Assembly: GCA_947497475.1 (NCBI GenBank)
Contig: CANMGS010000003.1
Span: 62,001 to 126,000, forward strand
Source of the DNA: an uncultured Amylibacter sp.
GTDB taxonomy: Bacteria > Pseudomonadota > Alphaproteobacteria > Rhodobacterales > Rhodobacteraceae
Length of the DNA stretch: 64,000 nt
Reading direction: 5' to 3'
Positions 53,150-62,593 of this stretch are shown here, in pieces. Position 1 is the stretch's first letter. Each line of letters begins with the position of its first letter. The position numbers and the translations under genes are program-made. The notes beneath the pieces were generated by a model. The model searched no databases. It saw only the letters and a list, made by a program, of their open reading frames with translations, and was not told where the DNA came from.

Positions 53150-54070
53150 TTAAAGTTCTGATGGTGTTTTGACAACCTGTAGACGCTCAGATGATTGCAC
53201 GTCCTCAAACCCTTTCAAAACCGAAATATGATCTGCGGCAAATGCTTTTGCAAACCACTGTGCTAGCGCCAAAGGTTGCGATGGCCCCACATTGGGTTTG
53301 TCCACTGCATCCAAGACAATTTTAGACGGTGCCCAAACCGACAATTGTCCATTTTTCATAGCCCAATCAAGTTCCGTTCGTGTGCCAACAACAAAGCAAC
53401 GTTCGTCTTTTGCCGCAAGAACCCACGCATTCTGTTCAATCGACAAAAGCCCAAGGCGGCGGTTAACAAGGGATACATCTGTAACGGGTGATTGTTCCAC
53501 AGCGGGCTCGACGCAAATAAGTGCAGGCAAATCATGTGCAGCGACCGCGTCTAACCATTCCGCTAATTGATCGCCATGTAAAATTTCATTGGATAGGAAC
53601 ACAATCAATGGATTTACTCGAACGCCAGCATCATCCACTTGAACCGCATCGTCAGCTTTGGATCGCACAATTTCCACACCCAAAGTCCCAGGTATACGAT
53701 CAAGTTTTTCAATACGCACAAAGATACGCTGAGCCAATGGATGCTCCAGAATGCTTTCGGCAATTCGTTCTGCCAATGTCTCCAAAAGGTTTAAACGTTC
53801 ATTTGCCAAATGCTCTTCTATGGCTTCTGTGATCATGTCATAGGAAAGGATCAAATCGACATCGTCAGTTTGCGCACCCTCACTACCGCCGACTTCCAGT
53901 ACAACATTGAACCGAATACGTTGCATTGTGCCGCGTTCAGCTTGAAATGCACCAATCTCAACTTCTTTGGTATAATCACGTACCGAAATACGATCCAATG
54001 GATCAGATGTTTGAGTGGCTTTCGCACGAACTTCAGGTGTTTCAAAAGCTACAGTAATATCATCAGTCAT
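53150..54070 (-). CDS. folB: Dihydroneopterin aldolase with an extra C-terminal domain
   Basis: A 306-residue protein whose first 150 residues form a FolB domain (DRISVRDYTKEVEIGAFQAE, then GTMQRIRFNVVLEV, DLILSYDMITEAIEEHLA, RLNLLETLAERIAESIL, VRIEKLDRIPGTLGVEI), the T-fold that splits dihydroneopterin. The remaining 150 residues (LIVFLSNEILHGDQLAEWLD to SSERLQVV) are not part of the aldolase and I cannot name them; they have an alternating strand/helix look. The ATG at 54070 follows GAAGAGTACGCTT; an ATG 15 bases upstream is also possible. It leads the folB-GNAT-folP-glmM run. Confidence 0.9.
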   Translation of the reverse strand: MTDDITVAFETPEVRAKATQTSDPLDRISVRDYTKEVEIGAFQAERGTMQRIRFNVVLEVGGSEGAQTDDVDLILSYDMITEAIEEHLANERLNLLETLAERIAESILEHPLAQRIFVRIEKLDRIPGTLGVEIVRSKADDAVQVDDAGVRVNPLIVFLSNEILHGDQLAEWLDAVAAHDLPALICVEPAVEQSPVTDVSLVNRRLGLLSIEQNAWVLAAKDERCFVVGTRTELDWAMKNGQLSVWAPSKIVLDAVDKPNVGPSQPLALAQWFAKAFAADHISVLKGFEDVQSSERLQVVKTPSEL

Positions 54071-54153
54071 AAGCGTACTCTTCATATGTGGCTTTCAGGT
54101 AGCCTTCCGTAAAGTCTATAACAAGAGGGATTATATGAAATACAGTATTTGAA

Positions 54154-54180
54154 ATAAAAAAACCGCCTATAAAGACGGTT
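54154..54180 (-). terminator. Rho-independent terminator after the SleB-type gene
   Basis: On the minus strand AACCGTC (54180-54174) pairs with GGCGGTT (54167-54161) and is followed by T residues. Confidence 0.88.
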
Positions 54181-54205
54181 CTTTTCGTTTAAATCTGTTT
54201 AAAGA

Positions 54206-54877
54206 TTATGAACGATAGAAATAGTGGCTGCCCACTTTTGCTGTCCGTGTAAATTTGCGTGACCATTTCGGGCTCACAGCGCCAGTGTGATAAAACATAG
54301 CGCCTTTTGTTAAGCTACGTGCTTTGCCATCTAGCATCAAACGTGCTACTTTACCCACTTGTATGTATGCGCCACCTTCAGAAAAGACTTCTGCACGGCC
54401 GTCACATTTATATGAAAACTGACATGCGTATTTTTTGCCCGATTGCGAACCTTGGCCAATCACGGAACAAACAGAGCTTGGAAAGCGCTTGCTGTCACGA
54501 CGGTTCAAAATAACTTCCGCAACAGCGAATTGCCCTTTTAGGCTCTCACCGCGTGCTTCAAAGTACAAAGCCTCTGTCAAACAACGCCATTCAGAGCCAC
54601 CACTAGCACGAGGTAAAGCATTCAACTGTGCTTTGGTTGTAATATTACGAGAAGATGCAGATTCTTTAGTCGTATCTGGCAGTTTAGTCGACGTGCGGCT
54701 TAGCAAAGCCAATCGCTCAGGACCAACCGTAGACAAGATGTTATGTTCATTCGCAACAATAGTTGTTATCTGGCCAATAACTGCAGATGATCCTTCCGCA
54801 ATTGCAGATGTTCCAACAGCAGTGCTTACCAATAGGGTAACCAGTCCCTTTGAAAAACTTTTAATAGATATAATCAT
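54206..54877 (-). CDS. Cell wall hydrolase of the SleB type
   Basis: A 223-residue secreted protein with a signal peptide (LVTLLVSTAVGTSAIAEG) and a Hydrolase_2 domain: CLTEALYFEARGESLKGQFA contains the catalytic Glu, followed by VAEVILNRRDSKRFPSSVCS, CQFSYKCDGRAEVF and the terminal GAMFYHTGAVSPKWSRKF and HYFYRS. SleB-like enzymes are lytic transglycosylases acting on peptidoglycan. The region between signal and domain (about 45-75) looks like a flexible linker. It is transcribed alone with its own terminator. The start has a hydrophobic n-region MIISIKSFSKGL. Confidence 0.92.
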   Translation of the reverse strand: MIISIKSFSKGLVTLLVSTAVGTSAIAEGSSAVIGQITTIVANEHNILSTVGPERLALLSRTSTKLPDTTKESASSRNITTKAQLNALPRASGGSEWRCLTEALYFEARGESLKGQFAVAEVILNRRDSKRFPSSVCSVIGQGSQSGKKYACQFSYKCDGRAEVFSEGGAYIQVGKVARLMLDGKARSLTKGAMFYHTGAVSPKWSRKFTRTAKVGSHYFYRS

Positions 54878-55042
54878 TACAGCAGCCCCATATACGCAGA
54901 ATAAGATTCCCTGCAGAGTCCGCGCCTTTTACAGATACCGCCCTGAGACTGTCCAGTCACAGAACAGTCACAGTTTTGACACTGTTACATTTATGTTAAA
55001 AAACACATTATATTGCGCAAAATGAATTATTTTGTAATTTTG

Positions 55043-57607
55043 TTACTTTTTTTGATCCAAAATTGCCGCTTGTGCTGCGGCTAGCTTCGCAATTGGCGTG
55101 CGGAACGGAGAGCAAGAAACATAGTCAAAATGTGCTTTATGACAGAATCCCACCGATTGCGGATCCCCACCATGCTCCCCACAAAGGCCAACAAGTAGCT
55201 TTTTGCGCTCGGAACGCCCCCGTTCACATGCCATAAGTAATAGTTCCCCAACACCATCAGCATCAAGCGAGTGAAATGGATCTTCATCAAAAACACCGTG
55301 ACTAACATAATCGCGCATGAAGCGGCCTGAATCATCTCGGCTTAATCCATAGGTCATTTGTGTTAAGTCATTTGTACCAAAACTAAAGAATTCAGAGCTG
55401 CGTGCAATTTCACCAGCGCGCAATGCAGCGCGTGGCGTTTCAACCATTGAACCCAGCGTATATTTAAGCTTTGCCCCTGTTTCATTCTTAACAGCAGCAA
55501 AAACAGAATCGACACTGGATTTAACCAATTCAACTTCTCGGTTTGCCGATACAAGCGGCACCATAATTTCAGGTGAAATCATATCACCACCATTTTGGCA
55601 TACATGTGCGGCGGCTTCAAAAATCGCGCGCGCTTGCATATCGTAAATTTCAGGCACCATAATGCCTAAACGCACACCACGTGTCCCAAGCATAGGGTTG
55701 AACTCTTTCAAGTCCTCCACGCGGGCCGTAATTTTTGATAACGGCAACCCCATAGCATCCGCCAAAGATTGCATTTCATCACGTGATTGCGGCAAAAATT
55801 CATGCAAAGGTGGATCAAGCAATCGGATACATACAGGCAATCCCTGCATAATTTCAAACAGTTCGATAAAGTCAGACCGTTGCATCGGCAATAACAAGTT
55901 CAATGCAGCTTGGCGATCAGCATCTGTATCCGCAAAAATCAACTCGCGCATAACGTTCAAACGGCCAGCCTCAAAGAACATGTGTTCTGTACGAACCAAA
56001 CCAATGCCATCTACGTTAAAATCACGTGCAATACGCGCATCTTGCGGCGTATCTGCATTTGCACGCACCCCCAACACACGGCGTTCATCCGCCCATGACA
56101 TAAACGTATTAAACGCCCCGCCCAAGTTTGGTTGCACCAATTTAGGCGCACCAAGTAAAACCTCGCCAGTTCCAGCGTCCACAGTAATGGTATCACCAGC
56201 ACGCAGAACAATACCGCCTGGCAAGGTTAAAACTTTACCGCGCACATCAACTTTCATATCGCTGACACCAACGATACAGGGCACACCAATGGTCCGCGCC
56301 ACAACAGCTGCATGGCTATCGCGTCCCCCTTTTGCTGTCAGAACTGCTTGTGCAGAATGCATGCCACGCACATCTTCTGGTGTCGTTTCAATACGGACCA
56401 ATATACATGGCTCTTCGCGCGCAGCGCTTGCTTGCGCAGCATTTGCAGTAAATACAATCTTACCAGTTGCGGCCCCAGGGCTTGATGAGATACCAGATGC
56501 AATCACTTCGCGTTTGGCTTTTGGATCGACCAAAGGGTGTAAAACTTCATTCAAACTCCGGGGATCAATGCCCATAAGAACGTCGTCTTTATCCTTGATA
56601 CCTTCTTCCACCAAATGCACAGCAATTCCAACGGCTGCACGTCCAGATCGTTCAGCAGGAACCGCATCTAAAACAGAAACAGCACCGTCTTGAACAGTAA
56701 ATTCAATTTGCATCTCATCACGAAACGCTTCGCGGGCTTTTTTTGAATACCCTTTCAAATCCGCCAGTGCTTCAGGACAAACATCTTCCAAAGATGGGCC
56801 CCGTTTGTCTTTGCTCAAAAAGTGAGCTTTAGCTTGATCTGCAGTCGCATCGCGCCCTTGCGATTGCGACATATATCGTCCATGCGCTTGGTCTTCACCC
56901 GTTTGCGCGGACACGAATTGCCCGACACCTGCACCACTTTCGCCGCGTCCCAATCCCAATGCCATCTCTTGGATTATCAACCCAAGTCCTGCATCCGAAG
57001 GTGCACCTTGTGCCATGCGCAAGATACGTGCTGTCGTGCCGTCCCATGCTTTTACAAATGATCGAAGCGCCTTGCGCAATTGCCGTACTGGCTCTTGTGG
57101 GAAAAGCTCTCCAACATTTTGATCATATAAGGCCAATGAAGAACCCAATACGGCTTCATGATCTACAACTCCATTTCTTGTGTGTAAATCATACAACTCT
57201 TCAAACCATTCAGGGTCTAATCTCGCTACTTTAACCGAATAATCCTGCACAAAACGCGCATAAAGCGCTACTGCCGCCTCTTCACCGAGTGGCTTCTTTA
57301 ATATATCACATGTTGCTTGGTTCATCCCCAAATTCAACAATGCATCAGGTCCACCCCATTCCCGCGCCACAGGACTTGCACGAATAGACACTAAGCATCC
57401 GACTGATAGCTCTTCTAAAAAAGGCCATGTTTCGGGAAAATCTTCATTCGCAATCGCACGAACTGCATCAACGGATAATCCCCAGGCTTTTGGCACTGGC
57501 AGACCTGCTTCCATTAAAACAACTTGAGCCGCAGCGCGCGCGCCATAAACTTCTTCAGGAGCATCTGCACCTGCAGTCAAAGCTAATATGCGTGAAAAAT
57601 CTGACAT
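55043..57607 (-). CDS. PPDK-like PEP-utilising protein with a divergent ATP-binding half
   Basis: An 854-residue homologue of pyruvate, phosphate dikinase. The central phosphohistidine domain is intact (His432 in GGRDSHAAVVARTIGVPCIV), and the C-terminal PEP barrel is canonical (GLVRTEHMFFE, SRDDSGRFMRDYV, GLCGEHGGDPQSV, DYVSCSPFRTPIAKLAAAQA with the catalytic Cys). The N-terminal ATP-grasp half departs from PPDK: the GGKGANLAEM start is absent, VRSGA is IRASP (residues 75-79), and LQTR is replaced by LDAV. It is 97 bases downstream of glyS. It may be a PEP-binding enzyme that does not use ATP in the normal way. Rhodobacterales relatives carry the same label. Confidence 0.87.
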   Translation of the reverse strand: MSDFSRILALTAGADAPEEVYGARAAAQVVLMEAGLPVPKAWGLSVDAVRAIANEDFPETWPFLEELSVGCLVSIRASPVAREWGGPDALLNLGMNQATCDILKKPLGEEAAVALYARFVQDYSVKVARLDPEWFEELYDLHTRNGVVDHEAVLGSSLALYDQNVGELFPQEPVRQLRKALRSFVKAWDGTTARILRMAQGAPSDAGLGLIIQEMALGLGRGESGAGVGQFVSAQTGEDQAHGRYMSQSQGRDATADQAKAHFLSKDKRGPSLEDVCPEALADLKGYSKKAREAFRDEMQIEFTVQDGAVSVLDAVPAERSGRAAVGIAVHLVEEGIKDKDDVLMGIDPRSLNEVLHPLVDPKAKREVIASGISSSPGAATGKIVFTANAAQASAAREEPCILVRIETTPEDVRGMHSAQAVLTAKGGRDSHAAVVARTIGVPCIVGVSDMKVDVRGKVLTLPGGIVLRAGDTITVDAGTGEVLLGAPKLVQPNLGGAFNTFMSWADERRVLGVRANADTPQDARIARDFNVDGIGLVRTEHMFFEAGRLNVMRELIFADTDADRQAALNLLLPMQRSDFIELFEIMQGLPVCIRLLDPPLHEFLPQSRDEMQSLADAMGLPLSKITARVEDLKEFNPMLGTRGVRLGIMVPEIYDMQARAIFEAAAHVCQNGGDMISPEIMVPLVSANREVELVKSSVDSVFAAVKNETGAKLKYTLGSMVETPRAALRAGEIARSSEFFSFGTNDLTQMTYGLSRDDSGRFMRDYVSHGVFDEDPFHSLDADGVGELLLMACERGRSERKKLLVGLCGEHGGDPQSVGFCHKAHFDYVSCSPFRTPIAKLAAAQAAILDQKK

Positions 57608-57704
57608 CCCAATTCCTAAATATATTAGGTTAATAGTAACAACGCTGTAACGTCTGACAAGCCGCCGTTATGTCACGTCTTGCAAGCGAATGTTTCAACC
57701 GCAT

Positions 57705-59966
57705 TTAACCTTCAATACTGCCAAAATCTGCAACCTGCCCCATCACTGAACGAATACGGTTCAAAAGACACAAACGATTACGACGCACCAGTTGATTTTC
57801 GCTGTTGACTTGAACCGCTTCAAAGAAAGCATCAATTGGCTGGCGTAAAGATGCCATCGCCGCCATTGCGGCCGCAAAATCTTCTGCTTTGACCGCAGAA
57901 GCGGTTGCACCTTGTGCACCATCCAACGCAGCAAACAACGCTTTTTCAGCATCGTCCTCAGCAAATTTCACCTCAGGGTCGAGTTCATAAGACACGCCAT
58001 CTTTTTTCTCTTCTGCCGTCAGAATGTTATTCGCACGCTTAAAGCCCTGCAACAGGTTCGTTCCATCATCTGTTTTCACAAAAGCTTGCAATGCCTCTGC
58101 GCGCTTCACCAACAACACAAAATCATCATTGTTCGGCATCGCCAAACACGCATCGATAATGTCATGAGAAATACCTTTATCACGCAAATAAACCTTTAGG
58201 CGGTCATGGAAAAAACTGAGGAGATTTTGATGTTTTTCCACGTTTTGCTCTCTAATCTTATCAATCATTTCTGAAACTTCAGACAACTGGCCTCGCGATT
58301 CATCAACTTTAGAATATAGTAAGCCAGCTTTTTTTATAGTATCCCATCCTAAATCTTGATCCAAAATACTTGGAGTATCTTCTATCGTTTTCTCAATATT
58401 TTTTGCGTTTGCGACAACATCAACAATCTTTTTATATTCATCATCAAAGATGTAGAAGTTTTTTGAATAGTTATCAGACATAAAATCTAGCCTAATATCA
58501 TTCTCCAAAATCAAGCGGATCACACCCAATGCAGCGCGGCGCAATGCGAATGGATCCTTAGATCCCGTTGGTTTTTCATCAATCGCCCAGAAACCAGCCA
58601 GCGTATCAATCTTATCAGCCAAAGCGACAGACACAGAAACCGCTTCACTTGGCACATCATCAGATGGGCCCAGCGGCGAATAATGCATTTCACAAGCGTT
58701 TGCTATGCTTTGATCCAAGTCCGCTTTTTCAGCGTAATACTTTCCCATGATGCCTTGCAACTCTGGGAACTCATAAACCATCTCAGACGATAAATCGCCC
58801 TTAGCCACACGCGCGGCTTTCACAGCCAACTCTTTATCCGCGCCCACAATCGGCGCGATTTCAGCCGTCAATGCCGCAATCCGTTCAATCCGCTCTGCCT
58901 GTGTGCCCAGTTTATTATGGAACGTCACATTCGACAGTTTCGCCGCCATGTCATCCAAAGACACGCGTAAATCGTTTTCCCAGAAGAATTTAGCATCCGA
59001 TAGACGCGCAAACAGAACTTTTTGGTTCCCCGCCAGAATAGTGGCGCCATCATCCTTGGTTTCACGGTTCGCAACCGTGATAAACTTCTCAATACGACCA
59101 GATTTAGGATTACGCACAGAGAAGAATTTCTGATGTTCTTTCATAGACGTCTGCAAAACTTCCACAGGCAAATCCACAAAATCCTCTGCGATATCACCCA
59201 TCAAAACCACAGGCCATTCAACCAAGCCGCTAACCTCTGCAAGCAACCCGCGATCTTCTACAACCTCAAGCCCTTGGGCAAACGCCATATTCTTTGCATC
59301 TTCCCAAATATGATCCGCACGCTCTGATGCGTCCAACATCACATAGGATTTCTTCAATTCTGCACGGTACTGATCGAATGAGTTTACGCTAAACCATTCA
59401 GGCGCATGGAAACGATGTCCTGCTGTCAGGTTCGCCGCTTCAATGCCATCCACATCGAAATTCACCACTTCGGCGCCATCTTCGGCAGACAGGATACACA
59501 AAATAGAATGCAGCGGACGCACCCAGCGCAAAGTTCCAGCACCCCAGCGCATGGATTTTGGCCATGGGAAATTGCGTACAACATTTGGAACAACTTCCGC
59601 AATAATATCTGCCGCAGGGCGCCCTGCTTTTTCGATAATCGCGTAATAAGTCTGACCTTTTTTATCGTCGCGCACTTCCAGCTGATCTTTGGTTAAACCA
59701 ACACCGCGCAAGAAACCTTCCAAAGCTTTCTCAGGCGCATCCACACGCGGCCCTTTACGTTCTTCACGCAAGTTAGGGCTTTCAGCCAACAAACCTTCAA
59801 CCGTTAAACACAAACGGCGTGGCGTCGAAAATCCAGCAGCAGAAGCATAGGTCAAACCAGCATCCACCAACGCATCTGTCACAAGCTTTTTCAAATCCTC
59901 AGCCGCACGCACTTGCATACGGGCAGGAATTTCTTCGGAAAACAGTTCTAATAGCAAGTCAGCCAT
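57705..59966 (-). CDS. glyS: Glycine--tRNA ligase beta subunit
   Basis: A 753-residue beta subunit of the bacterial alpha2beta2 glycyl-tRNA synthetase. It begins DLLLELFSEEIPARMQVRAAE, followed by the GPRVD-type linker, VSVALADKIDTLAGFWAIDE and the late anticodon-binding DALRC-like section (DGVSYELDPE to MGQVADFGSIEG). The middle section (residues about 480-600) contains lysine/acid-rich helices. It is 2 bases downstream of the DUF6446-like gene and ends the glyQ operon before the PPDK-like gene. Confidence 0.95.
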   Translation of the reverse strand: MADLLLELFSEEIPARMQVRAAEDLKKLVTDALVDAGLTYASAAGFSTPRRLCLTVEGLLAESPNLREERKGPRVDAPEKALEGFLRGVGLTKDQLEVRDDKKGQTYYAIIEKAGRPAADIIAEVVPNVVRNFPWPKSMRWGAGTLRWVRPLHSILCILSAEDGAEVVNFDVDGIEAANLTAGHRFHAPEWFSVNSFDQYRAELKKSYVMLDASERADHIWEDAKNMAFAQGLEVVEDRGLLAEVSGLVEWPVVLMGDIAEDFVDLPVEVLQTSMKEHQKFFSVRNPKSGRIEKFITVANRETKDDGATILAGNQKVLFARLSDAKFFWENDLRVSLDDMAAKLSNVTFHNKLGTQAERIERIAALTAEIAPIVGADKELAVKAARVAKGDLSSEMVYEFPELQGIMGKYYAEKADLDQSIANACEMHYSPLGPSDDVPSEAVSVSVALADKIDTLAGFWAIDEKPTGSKDPFALRRAALGVIRLILENDIRLDFMSDNYSKNFYIFDDEYKKIVDVVANAKNIEKTIEDTPSILDQDLGWDTIKKAGLLYSKVDESRGQLSEVSEMIDKIREQNVEKHQNLLSFFHDRLKVYLRDKGISHDIIDACLAMPNNDDFVLLVKRAEALQAFVKTDDGTNLLQGFKRANNILTAEEKKDGVSYELDPEVKFAEDDAEKALFAALDGAQGATASAVKAEDFAAAMAAMASLRQPIDAFFEAVQVNSENQLVRRNRLCLLNRIRSVMGQVADFGSIEG

Positions 59967-59968
59967 AA

Positions 59969-60874
59969 TTATTCACTTTGCGTTTTTTGATGCCAAGCAA
60001 ACGCGCGGCCGTCTTCATAAACGGCAACCACGCGATCAATACCTGGGTGGATATTCTTTTCCCCGACAAATGCCAAAGCAGTGCCAGTGTTTAAATCTGC
60101 CTGAACCTGTGCTGCATCAAAGCAGCTTAGTTTTTCAGACTTCGGTGTCGGTGTGTCATGTGTTTGGTATGTTTCCGTCAACAACCCATATGTCAGCGGT
60201 GTTTTAAAACAGCCATGAAAACTTAATGGATCAGCCGCATTCGCAACAGCATCCAAATTGTTTGCGTTAATCACCTCAGACGTGCTGCCGATATAAGGCA
60301 ACAAGCGAATTTGCGGTGAAACAGCTTGGTATTCAGCCTTAGCAACCTCTACAACAGCCGCAGGTTCAACCACACGCGATTGCTTTTCTCCATCAGGATC
60401 AGGACACCCTTCTGGCAAATCATTACCGCTAAACTGGCTTTCGCCACAAATATTGATCTGACGCCACATAAACGCACGCCCATCAGGATACTGAACGATA
60501 AAGGTATCAAACCCGTAGGGTTCGTTTTCATTCGCCAAAATCGCAGTCGCATCACCCGACTGCAAATCATCCGTCAGTTGCCCCGCATCAAAACATTTGA
60601 AAAACTGCGGTGCATTCAAAGGTGTCGCCACATCTTTAAATTCATCCGTCGGAAAATAATCCCAATCAACGTTAAAACAAGCGCGCATTTTCAGGGGCGA
60701 TGTATCTGCATCAATACCATCGTAATTGCTAACAGGGAACTTATCGCCATAGGCAACCACTTCGGTCACATCCGTGATCCGTTCGTAATACGCCCGCTCA
60801 ATGGAATACCACAACCCACCACCCGCAATGGCAGCGCACAACAATAAACTTATGACAATCGACTTGCCGTTCAT
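59969..60874 (-). CDS. Membrane-anchored DUF6446-type protein between glyQ and glyS
   Basis: A 301-residue protein with one N-terminal membrane helix ([20 protein letters not shown]) and an outward-facing part built from two similar halves. Half one has [40 protein letters not shown] and [17 protein letters not shown]; half two has [40 protein letters not shown] and [16 protein letters not shown]. Each half has paired cysteines. I take this as internal duplication. Function is unknown. It lies between the two glycyl-tRNA synthetase subunits, overlapping glyQ by four bases and ending 2 bases before glyS. Confidence 0.8.
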   Translation of the reverse strand: MNGKSIVISLLLCAAIAGGGLWYSIERAYYERITDVTEVVAYGDKFPVSNYDGIDADTSPLKMRACFNVDWDYFPTDEFKDVATPLNAPQFFKCFDAGQLTDDLQSGDATAILANENEPYGFDTFIVQYPDGRAFMWRQINICGESQFSGNDLPEGCPDPDGEKQSRVVEPAAVVEVAKAEYQAVSPQIRLLPYIGSTSEVINANNLDAVANAADPLSFHGCFKTPLTYGLLTETYQTHDTPTPKSEKLSCFDAAQVQADLNTGTALAFVGEKNIHPGIDRVVAVYEDGRAFAWHQKTQSE

Positions 60875-61794
60875 GCCGCAGCACCACCAGCTTCGGTTTG
60901 AACAAACGCATCAGCACAAGCTTTCGCCAATGCGCGCACACGGCCGATATAAGCTTGGCGTTCTGTCACAGAAATCACACCGCGCGCATCCAACAGGTTA
61001 AACAAATGCGATGCCTTGATACATTGGTCATAGGCAGGATGTGCCATGATGATCTTCGCACCAGTTTTAGGATCAATATGCTCCTGATCCAAAATACGCT
61101 TACATTCCGCCTCTGCATCCTTGAAATGCTGCAGCAGTATATCCGTATCCGCCACATCGAAATTCCAACGCGAATATTCCTGCTCTGTCTGTTTGAACAC
61201 ATCGCCGTATTTCAGATGAATAGGCGCATCAGGATCGTTGAACGGCATGTCCATCACATGATCCACACCCAAAACATACATCGCTAGACGTTCCAAGCCA
61301 TAAGTCAGTTCGCCTGAGACTGGCTTACAATCATGGCCGCCCACCTGTTGGAAATAGGTAAACTGAGACACTTCCATCCCATCACACCAAACTTCCCAGC
61401 CAAGACCCCAAGCACCCAATGTCGGGCTTTCCCAGTCATCTTCGACAAAACGGATATCATGCATATCCATTTCAATGCCGATCGCCTCTAACGATCCAAG
61501 GTATAAATCCTGTAAATCGGGCGGACTTGGCTTAATCAAAACCTGATACTGATAATAATGCTGCATACGGTTTGGGTTTTCACCGTAACGTCCATCCGTT
61601 GGACGGCGTGATGGCTGTACATAACAAGCCGCCCAAGTGTTTGACCCCAGCGCACGCAACGTGGTTGCTGGGTGAAACGTACCCGCACCGACCTCCATAT
61701 CATAAGGCTGCATCATCGCACATCCATGCGATGTCCAATAGGTTTGAAGCCGCAAGATAATCTCTTGAAACGAACGGGGTTTGCTGGTCGCCAT
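60871..61794 (-). CDS. glyQ: Glycine--tRNA ligase alpha subunit
   Basis: A 307-residue class II alpha subunit that carries the catalytic core. Landmarks are [96 protein letters not shown] and [14 protein letters not shown]-like ([15 protein letters not shown]). It heads the glyQ-DUF6446-glyS-PPDK-like operon. An inverted repeat GTAAGT/ACTTAC lies in its promoter region at 61820-61835. Confidence 0.96.
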   Translation of the reverse strand: MATSKPRSFQEIILRLQTYWTSHGCAMMQPYDMEVGAGTFHPATTLRALGSNTWAACYVQPSRRPTDGRYGENPNRMQHYYQYQVLIKPSPPDLQDLYLGSLEAIGIEMDMHDIRFVEDDWESPTLGAWGLGWEVWCDGMEVSQFTYFQQVGGHDCKPVSGELTYGLERLAMYVLGVDHVMDMPFNDPDAPIHLKYGDVFKQTEQEYSRWNFDVADTDILLQHFKDAEAECKRILDQEHIDPKTGAKIIMAHPAYDQCIKASHLFNLLDARGVISVTERQAYIGRVRALAKACADAFVQTEAGGAAA

Positions 61795-61819
61795 GGTCTG
61801 CGCTCTTTTTGACTAATAC

Positions 61820-61835
61820 GTAAGTGGTTACTTAC
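61820..61835. repeat. Inverted repeat in the glyQ promoter region
   Basis: GTAAGT (61820-61825) and ACTTAC (61830-61835) flank GGTT, within a TAC-rich stretch 26 bases before the glyQ ATG. It could be an operator; no partner site is visible nearby. Confidence 0.4.
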
Positions 61836-61918
61836 TATGTAAACCGACCCATGGGGTCAATTGCATATACATGTAATCATCAGCGCAAAGCATGGCTTAG
61901 AGTGCAAAACATCAAAAC

Positions 61919-62512
61919 TCATAGACCTTTCATTGCTTTTCCACGCAATTGACCAATCCATTTTTGCACTTTGCTTTCGTCCGCATCACTTGCACCCGAA
62001 AAATATGTAAAACGCACAGGTGATATTCCGACAAAGCCAAATATCTGCCCTTTCAGTTGGTGCAAAATAGCATTGCGGTATTTCAGGCGTAAAAACCAAG
62101 CAGGCGTATCAGATGTTAATATGATGTGCCCTGTTTTACCCGTCATCAGAGGGCTAGGCATACCATTCCAAAGTAAGTTGCGTGTATCAAAGCTGCGGCC
62201 AGGTAAAAAAGAACGATCAAACAGCCCTTTTAACTTTGCAGGCAAACCACCCCACCACATTGGCGTGGTCATCACAAAATGTTCGCTCCACTCAAGATGT
62301 TCCAAGAAGTGTTCTAAATCTTCCTCAAGCGGCTTTTGTTTTTTGTAGCTTCCAAACTCAAAATCAGGATCAAAAGACAAGTCATATAAATTCATCATAC
62401 GAACCTGATGCCCCGCTTCTTTCGCTGCTTCTGCATAACTCTCAGCCAATGAACGATTAAGCGATTGCTCCGCTGGGTGACCGTTCAATACAAATATTCG
62501 TCTCTGTTTCAT
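61919..62512 (-). CDS. Flavodoxin-fold NAD(P)H dehydrogenase (quinone reductase type)
   Basis: A 197-residue flavodoxin-like protein of the NQO1/KefF group: RRIFVLNGHPAEQSLNRSLA, HQVRMMNLYDLSFDPDF, SEHFVMTTPMWWGGLPAKLK then GLFDRSFLPG, and GHIILTSDTPAWF. It probably reduces quinones with FMN or FAD and NAD(P)H. The start at 62512 follows GGAGATTCTT; an ATG 12 bases upstream is less well placed. It is divergent from a TetR regulator, with three operator copies between, so it is the probable target of that regulator. Confidence 0.88.
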   Translation of the reverse strand: MKQRRIFVLNGHPAEQSLNRSLAESYAEAAKEAGHQVRMMNLYDLSFDPDFEFGSYKKQKPLEEDLEHFLEHLEWSEHFVMTTPMWWGGLPAKLKGLFDRSFLPGRSFDTRNLLWNGMPSPLMTGKTGHIILTSDTPAWFLRLKYRNAILHQLKGQIFGFVGISPVRFTYFSGASDADESKVQKWIGQLRGKAMKGL

Positions 62513-62526
62513 AAGAATCTCCATAA

Positions 62527-62588
62527 TTGACCACGGTCAAATTTCACAATAAGTGACTAAGGTCAATTAAAATATTGACCACAGTCAA
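62527..62588. promoter_or_regulatory. Three operator copies between the TetR regulator and its target
   Basis: TTGACCACGGTCAA (62527-62540) is a perfect 6+6 palindrome with a two-base centre; GTGACTAAGGTCAA (62553-62566) and TTGACCACAGTCAA (62575-62588) are imperfect copies. Spacing is 26 and 22 bases start to start. Together they fill the divergent region and are the likely binding sites of the TetR protein. Confidence 0.85.
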
Positions 62589-62593
62589 TTTTA

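Noticed and set aside
55662-56693. A long plus-strand open frame (343 codons) opposite the PPDK-like gene
   Set aside because: It is the antisense shadow of a well-supported gene, Ser/Thr/Arg-rich and without family motifs.
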